Shown here piece after piece: positions 49,040-61,009 of a stretch of DNA of 64,000 nucleotides. Position 1 is the first letter of the stretch. Every line of letters begins with the position of its first letter. The translations under genes were made by a program, and so were the position numbers. The stretch lies in assembly GCA_036365515.1 (NCBI GenBank), contig CM070873.1, forward strand, positions 79,460,029-79,524,028, written 5' to 3'. The notes beneath the pieces are model-generated. The model saw nothing but the letters and a program-made list of their open reading frames with translations. It did not search any database and was not told the DNA's origin. This DNA comes from Torymus aiolomorphi (Eukaryota; Arthropoda; Insecta; Hymenoptera; Torymidae).

Positions 49040-50245
49040 AACATAAGGTCCGAATTCGAGGGTGCGCGTCGACGCCTCTCTCTCTCTCTCTTTCTCCTCT
49101 AATACCCAATTAAAATTTCCACGTTCCACCAACTGTTTCTCCTATACACGTCCCTCTCTACGACGGCTCTCCAGCAAACTAACCGTGAAACAAGATAAAA
49201 CTCGCCTCCTTATCGCGTCGCCGTCAGCGGCAAAACAGAGCCTCTCGACGACAATGCCATCGTCGCTGTGATCCCTGCGCGCGCGGGGAACGACTCAATC
49301 CCCGTGCGTGTTATACGCGGGTTTACACACCGCACCTTTTTCACGGGATTAAAAAACTCACCGGCGAGAGATGAACACACACACAGACACACATGTGCGC
49401 GCGCGTTTTCCTCGTTAATCGGATTTTCGCCAGCAGCTAACGCTCACGATAGCTCGTTCTCGGTTTTTTCGATCTCCACGGGGCGGGGCAAAGCAGCAGC
49501 GGCAGCAGCCAGCACCCCATGGACCGCTGCTGCGCTCACCCCTCATATGGATGCCTTCTATCTCTCTCTCTCTCTGCCGCCGCACGCGCGCGTTAATTCT
49601 GGCCACTTTTCAAACGTCGAGCGTTTTCTCCCTATACATTTCTCGCTCCCCACATATACCTACCCTCCTGCACCTTTCCTCTCTTGCGCTCTCCCTTTCT
49701 CTCTCGCTCGCTCTTATACGCTACAGCTTTCTCTCTTTTCTCTATTTTTTTCGTCTTTCCACTTTTTTTTTTCGTCGCGCTGGACACCCGATACGAGCGC
49801 ACGCGCGCGTGCACACACGCGCACGGTGCACATACGCCGTGATTTCCGTTTTCCTCTTTGTGTGACTTCCCGGGGGAGAGAGAGAAGAGAGGCGCGTGTG
49901 CGCACACCATATAGGTATTTCGGGTGCGCGAGGTTTTTTTTATGCGCGCGTTTTTCGAGGGGGGCTGTGTGCTGCCGGTCTTTTTTTCGCTCTCGTGGTT
50001 TGACGTCTGGCCGTTTAGGGGGAGAGAGGGGACGGGAGAAAGAGAGAAAGAGAGAGTACCTATACACGTGTGGAGAATGATTCCGACGTTTTTTCTCCTT
50101 TTTCAGGGATTGGTGTTATGACGAGACGCTTTTTTACGCGCGTTTTTTTTTCTTCTTCATCGCGGGAATATTGACTGGGTGATTGAGACGTAATTGACTT
50201 GCCAAGTGCTTCCGGCTTTTTAGACTGTGTAAGGGGTTCCAACAA
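49040..50245. other. CpG-rich block with CT and GA tracts
   Basis: The largest CpG block, with CT tracts at 49075-49092 and 49559-49573, long pyrimidine runs to 49770 and GA runs near 50037-50056. The open frame 49268-50080 is long, but its translation is low-complexity and other phases are open too. No domain. Confidence 0.4.
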
Positions 50246-50950
50246 GTGATTCGAGTTTTTTTTCTAGCAAAAAACATGTTCTCATTGATTTTTTATTCAT
50301 TATGCATTCGTAAATCAAATAGGTGTATTAAAGTTAATTTTTAGTATAAATTATTTATTTAAAGTTAATAAATAAGTTAATAAATTCTAATAAATTATCT
50401 TATTGTCAAAATGTAGTATCAGAGTATCATGATCTAGATCCGTAACGAAACATTAGTTGTCTTCATTTTATAATTTAAAAATTCTGTTATAAATAGATAA
50501 TAAAGGTTCGAGCTACTTTTATTATAGCAAAGTAGAACGCTTAGCGTAGAAGAGATTTGCTTTCTAGTAAAAGTTTGTAATTTTAGATAGTTGACTAATA
50601 CCTCTTGACAATGGGTGCAGTAAATGAATTTTATCATTATAGATCGTGATCCAAACTTAGTGTTTGTAGAGGCTCTGATGTAATAAAATTAGCTTCTGAA
50701 TGTGGTATTTTAACTTTTACTTTGCAAGAAAAATGTTTGCCGAAGTCGCATAAATAACAAAAAGTATTGCCATATTATCCTTTCAGAAGTATGCTTTTAA
50801 ATTAAACTTATTAAAATTGTGCTTACCGACTTCATACTATGACTGTGAATGCTGTAATATATGAATATTTTCAAAATGCTTTAAACTCATACATAACTTT
50901 TATTTTATTTTTCGTTAAGTACGGTAAGTATTTATATAATCACCTCATCA
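50246..50950. other. AT-rich spacer, nothing supported
   Basis: AT-rich with no supported feature. Confidence 0.3.
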
Positions 50951-51217
50951 CCCAATAAGCAAAAATCTGGGATAAAAGAATTCTTTAAGTAGTACCGAAT
51001 GTCCGCTTGAGGATGATTTTCTAAGTATTCACAAAGTATTCTTATAGATTACTTTGTATAAAATATTTTCAAAAATATTTTTAATAAAACAAAATAATAT
51101 CAATTGAAAGTAATCACAAAATAATCATAAAGTAATCACTAAGTATTCTAAAAGATTATTAGTATTAGTACATCATAACATATGTAGACGATTCGAATTA
51201 TAACACGTAACTAACTG

Positions 51218-51294
51218 TTCGTCGATGGCGCAAACGGTTAAGACTTCGCCTGTCAACCCGAAGACCCACAGGTTCAAATCCCCATACCGGCAGG
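51218..51294 (+). other. tRNA-like sequence (pseudo-tRNA or SINE head)
   Basis: Box A TGGCGCAAACGG and box B GGTTCAAATCC are at the right distance, followed by a T run (51296-51302) that could stop RNA polymerase III. The anticodon arm pairs CTTCG with CGAAG around an oversized loop containing CTGTCAA. The acceptor and T stems do not pair properly, so a working tRNA is unlikely. Confidence 0.4.
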
Positions 51295-51432
51295 ATTTTT
51301 TTCATCGTTCAAATTGAATTTTATTAATTTATTGTTAATCTTATCTACTTATTTCTATAGAAAAATCGATAAATCATAAATTTATAATATTAATAAAAAT
51401 TTTTTGTATTAAAAATGTTCTATATCAACATA

Positions 51433-51862
51433 TACGGAGAGAAAACTTAAATAAATATAACCTTATTTTCATCCGTAAAGGTTATGTGCATGTAGTCAAT
51501 CACCAATGCCGGACTCTTAGGCCGTTTTTGACTGAGTCCTCTGTAAACGTAAACATCACAGTCGCATGGTTTTTTGAGATTAGGAGATGCAAACATCATT
51601 TGCACGCAAATAAATAAACTTTACATAGTTTATATACGATTTACATAAGTTAATTATAATTGTAATACGTTTTTCTATTATAATTTTGCTAAACAAAATC
51701 AATTATTAAGAATTGGTGAACGTGGAAAAAAATCTTTACTGTTGACTCTCAAGCAGAAACTACCGGAGACTCCAGTAATGCTAGCTTTATCCCTATTACC
51801 CGAGTTTTCAGGCAGTTTTGGCTTAAGTCTCTAGTAAACGATACAACTTTTCTCTTCGTGTA
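51433..51862. mobile_element. Inserted element, TACACGGAGA-like ends
   Basis: Left TACGGAGAGAAAACTT and right CTTTTCTCTTCGTGTA are inverted. Near both ends a diverged direct unit occurs: GACTCTTAGGCCGTTTTTGA at 51511 and GAGTTTTCAGGCAGTTTTGG at 51803. Confidence 0.45.
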
Positions 51863-52214
51863 AAGAATTCTTTGTGAAATCTTTGTGAATGCTTTGTGGA
51901 GTCTTTATGAATTTTTTATGAACTCTTTTAACTATTAAAAAATTTGTTGGGTTATTAATTTGGCAAAAAATATTTCCGTAAAGAATTCTTTGTTAATACA
52001 TAAGGAATCAGCACGGATGGGACATTCGAGATCGGATAAAGTGGTACATAAGAATTCTTTATGATTACTTTCATGAAAAAGCGTTCATAAAGTAGCCTTA
52101 AAAAGTTCATTAAAAATTCTTTTTGCTCATTGGACAGTGATAGTATCAAAATTGAACTCCCAAAGATGACATATACGTAACCTATAGAGTCACAGGTGAT
52201 AACATGGCAGTAAA

Positions 52215-52472
52215 TACACGGAGAAAAATAACATAGGAAAAATGACCATATTTGATTGTAAGTCGAGGAGAGACTGAAATCCTCCACAAAATTGCCATAA
52301 TTTATGGTAAAAATTGCCATAAATTTATGGCAATTTTTCCTACATTGTAAAAATTACTATAAATTTATGGCAATTTTTACCATAAATTATGGCAATTTTG
52401 TGGAGGATTTCAGTCTGTCCTCGACTTACAATCAAATATGGCAATTTTTCCTATGTTATTTTTCTCCGTGTA
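52215..52472. mobile_element. 258-bp foldback MITE, TACACGGAGA family
   Basis: A near-perfect palindrome. Both ends read TACACGGAGAAAAATAACAT in inverted orientation, and the arms of about 115 bp share CAAAATTGCCATAATTTATG. The TA at each end suggests TA target duplication. The open frames across it are mirror translations. Confidence 0.75.
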
Positions 52473-53135
52473 CCGAAGAACACAGTATGCCTAATAGTAA
52501 GTGATATAGACTAGGATGAATAATCCCTAAAATTGCAGTACTTTTGAATGACTTTTTACTATAAAATACTATAACTTTCAAAATCATACAACTGATTACA
52601 AACCCTAAAAAATATTTTTTTTAAAGTCTGTTGATTATAAAGCTTTTTATGCTCAAATAGCGCATAGAAGACTAACATTCTTTAAAATCGAAGCCACATC
52701 TTATTCACTTGTATGTATAAGACGACCTGATTATAAGATTAACCGACGCACTGTTCACCTTAGGAATACTTAATATCTCTTATAGAGAAGTTTTGTATGA
52801 TGATAATTTTGCAATAATGATGCTAGTGTTTTGTTGAAAACCAGATAATTGAATTTTTTAATAAATGAATAGTCACTCTTCAATATTTTAAACGCATTGT
52901 TACTTGTATTTGCCAGAAGAGTAAATAATATCACATTCTTTAACGAGGGTTATTCTATTTCAAAATGCTATATTCATATAGAAATGGAAGGCCGAGAGTG
53001 AATTTTTCGGCATAGAGAAACGGAAACATTTTTACAGTCAGATGTGCTCATTCATACGTCGCACGCACTAAGCGGTACAAATAAGCATATTTTTCGGGAA
53101 AAAAGCAGTAGTAAAAAATCTCTCAGTTCATCATG
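52473..53135. other. AT-rich spacer, nothing supported
   Basis: AT-rich with no supported feature. Confidence 0.3.
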
Positions 53136-53139
53136 ATAC

Positions 53140-53516
53140 AGAAGAACACGTTTGAATGGCCGGCTTTCCCGGGAAACGCGCGGGTGACAAAACGTCGAAG
53201 GCCCAGAGCTCGCACCCGCCATTAAAAACTATTACGACGAATTTGTTCGTGACAGCGGTCGAGCCGCAGCCTCTCTATAACGAGCGCACAAAAAAGTCTC
53301 TCTCTCCTCTCTCGCTCGCACCCGCAGACACAAGCGCCTCGCAAAAAAGAAAAAGAAGATCTCCGTCTCTGCGGAGCTATTCTTCCTTTTTTTTCCGCCA
53401 AGGCCGGAAACGAGGCCCTCCCTCTTTTCGGCGACGCTCCAGCATGCATTCAAAGGACGACTACTAGCTCTCTGCGTTTTCTCGCTGATCATCGTTTCTA
53501 GCTGAGCGTATGCATA

Positions 53517-53556
<40 letters not shown>

Positions 53557-53780
53557 CGAGTAGTCGAGGAATGGGGAAAAAAAAGTCCGCGTGACAATGG
53601 GCCAGGGGACCCATTAGGGATGCGGCCGCGCTATACATATATACTATAGCAGAAAGCAGCGACTGTTTTCCGAGCCTCGCGTCGAGAAGCAATTTATCAA
53701 GCGACACGTGCTGCGCACACGAATTGTTATTTTCCGTTTTTGCATCTTTTTTCCCTGAATAGGTAAGTAGGCTTAATGGT
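53140..53780. other. CpG-rich block with GA microsatellite
   Basis: CpG-rich with CT runs near 53300 and (GA)n at 53521-53556. No exon supported. Confidence 0.4.
53521..53556. repeat. GA/TC microsatellite
   Basis: Near-perfect GA dinucleotide repeat of about 36 bp. Confidence 0.9.
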
Positions 53781-54505
53781 CGTAGCAGATGTGGATGGCT
53801 GTAGATTGTTTATGTGATTGAAAGTTGAGTTATATGGTCAGATTTTTTTTTATATGTGAATGAAATCTTTTTTATGCATCTATCATTTTGCCGCAAAGAA
53901 GATGAGCTAAATTCAGGTATAATAAATAAAAGTCTTTTAATTCCGCTAGACAAATGTTTTAATAACATAAGGGATGTATATATTTTTGGTCTACTTTCAT
54001 ATGTGGAAAATAAAATAAGTTTTATTCATAACTCTTCGTTGATATTCTTAACTTATACAAATAAACAACTGATATACATACAAATATATACATACAAACT
54101 GATATACAAATCATCTGTATGAAATACATACAGATGATTTGGGTAAAAGTAGCGGTCGTTTATATGAATTATTATTAGTATCAAATATCTCAGACTCGAT
54201 TAAAAAACCTTGGTTCCCTTTTTCTTTACAACCATTAATCGCTTAGAATTTTAGTCCTTTTTGAATTGTAATTTTCGAAACATTCTTACAGAAATAATTA
54301 TATGCACAAAGTGTGTAAAAAATCAATTTTCCCCATAAATTTATATCCAGAAACGCCATAAAAAATCCCAAAATAAATCTTCGTAAGACTTTTAATCTCC
54401 GAAATCCCCAAAACGCTCGCATCTGAATAACAATAAAAAAAGCAATTCCCATAAAGCGTTCCCCTTAGCATTTCTACCCACACCACACCGCCAATGTATT
54501 CATAT
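53781..54505. other. AT-rich spacer, nothing supported
   Basis: AT-rich. Local ATACATACA repeats near 54070-54135. No gene seen. Confidence 0.3.
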
Positions 54506-54509
54506 AAGA

Positions 54510-55100
54510 ATCGTATTTTAATGCGTACGTGCACGCGCCTGCGACAATAGTCCATCGTCCGGAAAAACGCTCTCTCTCGCGTGCGCGCGCGCATTTTGAA
54601 GGGGAGCGAGCCCGTGGAAATGTTCCTAAAACGATATTAGACAGAGGCCAGAGGGAGGGAGGAAAAAACACGCGGAGCTGCGAATCGTCATCAGGTGATC
54701 GATCTACTCCGCCGCGTCATCGTCAAGCTGGCCACCACGATGATGTGCTTTCGTCGGTGGATGATGGAGCGTTTCGATCGCGCTGATGATGAATAGTGTC
54801 GCGCGTGAGGCCTGCCCTATATGGACTTTTCGTTTTGAGTTTTCCGCAGGAGGAGCGGCTCGGCTTGGTTAAAGCGGTATTTTACACACTGCACGGTTGT
54901 CGCTTCGGGAGTGCGCACGCGCGCGGTGAAAGCTGATCGAATTTTTCACGAGCGCACTGTACGCATCGATGTTAATGAGATTCGTATATGTTTGTTTATG
55001 GGTTCGATTTCAGTGTGTACTGGAATCTCGCGGCTGAGCGCCGCGTAATATCGTAAATATTTTTAGAAATTCGGCTGCTAATTAAGTACGTCCAACCGTT
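54510..55100. other. CpG-rich block
   Basis: CpG-rich with GCGCGC runs and GATGATG repeats near 54740-54795. No exon supported. Confidence 0.35.
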
Positions 55101-55461
55101 TTCCGATTATTTTGCGGTTTACGAGATCCATGATTAAACAGCCATTATAAGTGAAAGCAGGATTAAGATATCATTAATTATGTAAGAAATTTATAAAATT
55201 TTTTATATTGGTATATATTTCTCTGTAATTTCAATCACTAAATTTGTTTTTAATTTTATTGCTTCAACTTTTGTTATTCCAAGAATTTCATAAATATAAA
55301 ATAAAACGAAAACAATTAACTATGACATATTTATATGAATTCGCTGGTTTATAATCCATTGAAATTACAATACGCCTGCTTCAAATATTTTAGGTGTACA
55401 AAAGAATTTTAGTAATATACTTAAATAACTTATTAAAAAATATTAAAATTTGAATATTACT

Positions 55462-55612
55462 TAGTAATCATCTGTAAGCGCGCTTCGAGCGCCGTATTTT
55501 TGTCAAATCTTCGCGCTACTTTTATTTTTATAGCCAAGTAACCCATTACTCCCACTAACCAAATCACGAATAAATTGATATCATAACAAATCCATAATTT
55601 TTTTAAGATAGG
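55462..55612. repeat. Dispersed repeat, uninterrupted copy
   Basis: Contains AATCATCTGTAAGCGCGCTT, CGAGCGCCG, CCATTACTCCCACTAACC and CACGAATAAATTGATATCAT. The same order is found at 56907-56937 and 59053-59178, where the copy is split by a 2.1 kb insertion. It therefore serves as a paralogous empty site. Confidence 0.75.
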
Positions 55613-55779
55613 AGGATTCTCGGTTTGTTTAATGTTTTAAGTACTGAATATTTTATGCGCAAAAAATAGAGCAAGTATATATCACAAACTAAATAAAAAA
55701 AGCTTATAATACTTTATTAATCGAAAATTTCACCTGCAGTCGCGCTATCAAATGAAAAAATCTGAAACGTGAAACACGT

Positions 55780-56560
55780 CATTATATGTCTGATCATCCT
55801 GTTAAAAGCCTCTCCACAAGTGTACAAATACACCCGTTGAAATGCCCCTTGAAACCGCGGGTAATTGACTTGTCAAAGCGCGCAGGGCTAACCCCTTTTC
55901 CCCACACCCCAGCGAAGCTAAAAAAGGCGCCGCCTCTCGCGAGTGTATACATCAACACACAGCCGCCAAGCTGCGCGTGCGCACCACAATGGGTGGTGCC
56001 GTGTTCAACCTGTTGAAAGCCGGCGAAGGGGGAACCCCATCACGAGCGCGTTTTTTACAAAGGCCGCACACGTGCGTATCCAGTTACGCAACCCCTTGCA
56101 CAATGGCGTAGCTGCTCCGCGCGCACGGGGGGAGTTTTTTTTTCCTCGAGACTTCATATATGTACACGCCTATATTGGCGCAGTGTATAGGTATATATGT
56201 ATATCGGGAGGGCGAGTTTTTTTCCGATCGCTTCCCCCCTTTTTTCCCCATCCGCGGTCGACGAAAAAACTCCCCCTGCGATAGAGCAGGTTGCCACGGT
56301 GCAGTATACCTGTGCGCACGCGGGCTCGCGTTACCGTGGTCGCGTGTCCCGCATATAGTATGTTTGCTTTTTTATGCGCCTTTTTTACCTCGCCCTATAA
56401 TCGGCGCGGCATTCCATCGCATTTTTTTCTCGTTTGCTCGCTTTTTTGTCCCCCCGACTGGTGTTAAATCGAGGGGAGGCACTTGCCCGTTAGGTTGGAT
56501 GTTGTGACACGGGAGAGTTTTTTTCTTTTTGGGCGGAAACGAGTATTATGGGGGGACAAG
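55780..56560. other. CpG-rich block
   Basis: CpG-rich with TATATGTATATC near 56192 and long T runs. The overlapping open frames carry no domain. Confidence 0.35.
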
Positions 56561-56937
56561 GATGAAAGCTAATCTACTAGTAAACGAGTTTTTTTACCTA
56601 ATTTTTTTTGTAAAGGAATTTTAGCTATCTCTTAATACGATAATACCGTAAAATTATTATTAGCTGATTTTTGTAAATATTTTACGCTGTGATTATTTAG
56701 ATTTAGAGTGAAATATAAAAAGTGATGTTTATATAATAAGGAATTTATTATTGAAATATTATTTTTTACCAAATATAAAAAACAATCGTATTCTGGTTGC
56801 AATTGCAAAAATATTTATAAAATTATTATAATTGTAAATGTTACAAAATAAAAACAACAGATTAATCGAACAGCGTCAATTTTATATCTGTTTATTTATT
56901 TATATTACTAGTCATCTCTAAGCGCGCTCCGCGCGCC

Positions 56938-59052
56938 TAGGGCTTCACAAGAGTCAAGACAAGACAATATTAATACAAAATGTTGAAATCGGTCTTGAAA
57001 AATATTGAAAATACGAATATTGTCTTGTTCTTGAAGAAGAAATTATTGTCTGGTATCACTATTGTCTTGATAATCTTGTTTTGTTTTTCAAAATTTATTT
57101 TTTATTTATATAAATATAATACCCATTCATTATACTTTTATAATAAATGTAAATGACAAAACTCGCGCAGAAATAAAAGAAGACTTATTTAAAGAAAATG
57201 AAAACAGCAACGTTTATTGAAAGAGTACAGACTGAGAACTGAATATTCGGGAGAGAAAAAATACCTTCTTCTCCGTGACAATGTCAGAACAGTAATGACA
57301 GAAACAAAAAGTTCATTTTTTCAAAACAACGCTAGGCAACGCAAAAGAACGCCCTCACACACCTCAGGCGGCTCTAGAGATCCACGTCCGTAAGACATTC
57401 TCACCCCATGGCCCCCTCCGATTTCGATAACAGTTATCGACGGAGGAAGTTTGTGACACGGCCTATAAGGGACTTTCCACAAATGCACCGTCCTGCCCTG
57501 CCCTGCGCCGTGCTGCGCTGCGTCGTGCTTTGCATCTTGGGGGGATGCGAGTTCCACGCGTATACGGGAGCGCGTCAGACGGGCATACAAGGCAAAATAA
57601 TTATGTAAAAAATTCTTAACCCCAAGTAGGCGGGGGATGCGAGTTCCACGCGTATACGGGAGCGCGTCAGACGGGCATACAAGGCAAAATAATTATGTAA
57701 ATAATTCTTAACCCCAAGTAGCCGGAGGAATTGTTTAAATAATCGTTTTGCTTATTTTTGCATATCTACATGACTCCCTTATATGTGTGGAACTCGTATC
57801 CCCCGCCTACTTGGGGTTAAGAATTATTTACATAATTATTTTGCCTTGTATGCACGTCTGACGCGCTCCCGTATACGCGTGGAACTCGCATCCCCCGCCT
57901 ACTTCGGGTTAAGAATTATTTACATAATTCTTTTGCCTTGTATGCACGTCTGACGCGCTCCCGTATACGCGTGGAACTTGCATCCCCCGCCTACTTGGGG
58001 TTAAGAATTATTTACATAATTCTTTTGCCTTGTATGCACGTCTGACGCGCTCCCGTATATGCGTGGAACTCGCATCCCCCGCCTACTCGGGGTTAAGAAT
58101 TATTTACATAATTATTTTGCCTTGTATTACACTTCTACATAACACCCGACTCCTCTAGCTTAAATTCACTCGTCACTTGAAGGCGCGCGCCCCATCCGCG
58201 ACAGTCTCTACTGCGCAGACTCGAAGCTTTTTTTTTATTTAGATCGCAAAAACATAAAAAGATTCCTTGACCATGTACTGATTTGCAGAGGTACACGTCT
58301 CCTAACCCCCCCCCCCTCCCTAGTGAAAAATACTATTATAATACTGTTATAGTACTTTTCACTGTTTTGACAGATTCAATTGTCTGTTACTTGTTTCTGA
58401 GTTTGCATTCCACTTTCATCAAGGTTTCATTTTAAAAGTAACATTTTGTATCAAATTTTTAGCCTCTGTCGAGGGATATTAATCATATCACAGCCGCCTT
58501 AAGCGTATTTTGTATGGTATTTTCTTACGTATAAATTAGCAATATAATTGGCATCAATCTGGAAAAATTCTGAGCAATTCTACTTACAATTTGGAAACTT
58601 TTTCCCATTCAATGTGCTATACAAAAAATTTCAAGTTTTTGAGTTAAAAAATCATGAATGTTGAAGATTTATGAAAAAATTCAAAATTTTCAAATTTTCA
58701 ATAAATTCTAACTTTTGAACGATTGAATATTTTGCTCTAAAACTCTAGGGTTGTATTTTGGGGCTAATTTGGAACTAGTAAAAAAATTTTGAGCAATTTT
58801 AAAATTTTGACCTGTCACACTTGACATGAAGTTACTCATATGCACTGATAAGACTGTAGTTATTCACGTAAATATTTGTTAATCAATGAAAAGAATTCCA
58901 CTAAAAATCTTGTCAATAACAATATTCTTGGTTCATTTAATTTTGATATTGTCTTGAAAAATTTACACATTATATTGTCTCGGTATTGTCTTGAAAATTC
59001 AATACAAGACAAATCAAGATCAATAATATTCTTGGAGTCTCGTGAAGCCCTA
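56938..59052. mobile_element. Non-autonomous hAT-like DNA transposon
   Basis: Termini TAGGGCTTCACAAGAGTC and the inverse GACTCTCGTGAAGCCCTA-like right end (GAGTCTCGTGAAGCCCTA) form TIRs of about 18 bp. A perfect 8-bp duplication, CGCGCGCC, flanks it (56930-56937 and 59053-59060). The 8-bp duplication and TAGGG-type ends are hallmarks of the hAT superfamily. Subterminal TATTGTCTTG motifs recur at both ends. No transposase ORF is present. The centre carries a GC-richer segment and an array of 92-bp units (57537-58128). Confidence 0.8.
57537..58128. repeat. 92-bp satellite units in inverted arrangement
   Basis: Two forward units (GATGCGAGTTCCACGCG at 57544 and 57636) are followed by four inverted units (GGAACTCG/TTG at 57789, 57880, 57973, 58065), spaced 91-93 bp. 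The first inverted unit is diverged. Each unit has CGTATACGGGAGCGCGTCAG and an AACCCCAAGTAGGCGGG end. Confidence 0.85.
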
Positions 59053-59178
59053 CGCGCGCCGTAATATTATCAAAACTTCGCGCCACTTTTGTTTTTGTAA
59101 CCTAGCAACCCATTACTCCCACCAACCAAATCACGAATAAATTGATATCATAACAAATAGGTTCATTTTTTAAAGATA
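59053..59178. repeat. Right part of the dispersed repeat split by the hAT-like insertion
   Basis: Continues the 56907-56937 sequence and aligns with 55486-55612 (CCATTACTCCCACCAACC, ATCACGAATAAATTGATATC). Confidence 0.75.
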
Positions 59179-59429
59179 TGATTAATTTACGATTGTTTAA
59201 ACAAAAACAGTTTACATACTTTAATAATAATAACAATATACTTCCACAAAAAGAAAGTGAACATAAGGTATTACAAAAAAGACCGCAGTAAAACTGAAAG
59301 AAAATTAAAGAAAGCCTCTGTCCAGCAATAAAGCATATTTTTTAATCTCTTACCCTAAACTAAGCAAACACTAAAACATCCTTTCAACTCCACTTTGGGC
59401 ATAAAAAATTTAAATCTCCCTGATCTCCG

Positions 59430-60085
59430 GTTTTTCTCGGGCACTAAAGCGATTTTTCACGATTTTTTGCACCGGATTAGCAGGCGCTCGAGATTACCGA
59501 AATCTCGTCGCGCGCATCTCCAGCCGTCCCGAAAGGGTTGAAGAAAGAAGCCCGGCTTTCACCGGCGAAAAAAGGCCAGCCATCCGTCGCCCTCCACAAG
59601 AAGTTTTACGATATCTATATACAGGGGCACATTATGCTGCGGTTGAAAAAGTCCACGGACAATTGGCTGCGCTGAGCGCTCGCTTTTTGTCCTCCTCCGC
59701 CCGGACGACGAGTATACTATAGTTGAGGGTAGATTCTGTCACAGTTTGCGTGCGTATACCTGCGCACTAATCTCCCAAAGAGTGAGAGAGAGATTTTCCA
59801 AGAGACCGTATCGCACAGGGACTGCCGCACCTTTGCTTGATCTTCTTATGCTAGCCGTTTTACGAGGGGGCAGCCCCGCAATCGCCACTGCCGTGCGTGA
59901 TGCCCGCTGAAGGTGCAGTGTAGCTGTATACGAGAAGTGTCCAGTCCTTCGAGAAAGTGGAGTAAAAACTGCCGATCGCGCGACGACGATGGGCTCAACC
60001 CTTTCGGCCCAGCGGCACGCGCGGTTGTAGTTTTATATGTCCCCTTGTAAACGGATTTTCGTAATTTTCTGCGGTGGATATATAA
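59430..60085. other. CpG-rich block
   Basis: CpG-rich with a short GAGAGAG tract at 59783. No exon supported. Confidence 0.35.
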
Positions 60086-60665
60086 AGAGGCCGAGGAGGA
60101 GATAAAAAAAAAATAGGAAAAAGTATATGGGCACCGCGATGAGTGGAATTAGACTTGACAAGAACAGGGGGGAGGGAAGAGGTAAAAAAATAGAAGCATA
60201 AAAGAGAGAGTTGAGGGATTGAGATGGAACAAGAAAAACATGAATAAAGGTAGAAGAAGAAAGTGTAAAAAAAGAAGAGTGTGGACAAAAACAGGGACAG
60301 AGAAAACAAACAAAAAATTGAAAATGTAAGAACCCTTCGCTTAACAGACACTGTAATAAACTTTTTCTTTTTATTTACATAGGCGTAAAGCACATCCTTA
60401 AAAAATTAAAAGTAGAATCTGAAAAATTTAGCGAAAAATTTCCCAAGTATAAGTAGTTGTTTTTGAAACCTAAAATCAGCATAGGTAGTGCGTCACAAAG
60501 CAGAGCGTATACCTTTGTCACGGCGCGTTCTGGAGACCAGAAGGAAGGGATAAATGAGAAAAACCGGAGGGAAGATAAATGGAAATGAGACGTGGATGAA
60601 CAAGAGAAAAACACGAGGACTGAAGGACACAAGCAAAAGAGAGGATGGAGAGTTGAACACGTTCG
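60086..60665. repeat. Two related purine-rich tracts
   Basis: The plus strand is strongly purine-rich at 60086-60325 and 60533-60655. Both carry GGAGGGAAGA and end near TTCGCTAAC/TTCGCTTAAC, suggesting an old duplication. Minus-strand open frames here are low-complexity. Confidence 0.35.
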
Positions 60666-61009
60666 CTAACTGAAGATACGACACATCTGCATGCCAGAAA
60701 GTCCCTATTATGTTTTTCACGCTAAAAATTTTCTCTTTGCATTTCGTAAGCTCTTTAAGAATACAATACTCAAATGTTTCGTTTAAACCAATTGTTTATT
60801 TTTACAAACAACCCCCTTTCAAATAAACAATCTATCATATCTATTGTGATTAAACTTTATGAAATGTTTATTCGAGCTGTGTACGTTGCCTGCAGAAATT
60901 CTAGCCTGGACCAAGGTGAAAATCCCACGATAGCATCCATTTATATTAAGCGAGAAAAGCGACAGTAAAACTAGGTGAAAAAAGCAAAAATCTTCTCCAT
61001 TTACCCGAA

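Larger units (their letters stand above)
50951..52133. mobile_element. Composite element with CCCAATAAGCAAAAA ends
   Basis: Left CCCAATAAGCAAAAATC and right TTTTTGCTCATTGG are inverted. Subterminal AAGAATTCTT, GTACC and CGAATGTCC recur in inverted order at 50978-51003 and 52022-52060. It contains a tRNA-like sequence and a smaller inserted element (51433-51862). No coding capacity. Confidence 0.5.

Noticed and set aside
49268..50080. 270-codon plus-strand frame
   Set aside because: Low-complexity Ser/Phe/Arg-rich translation of CT tracts and CpG DNA, with several other phases also open and no domain.
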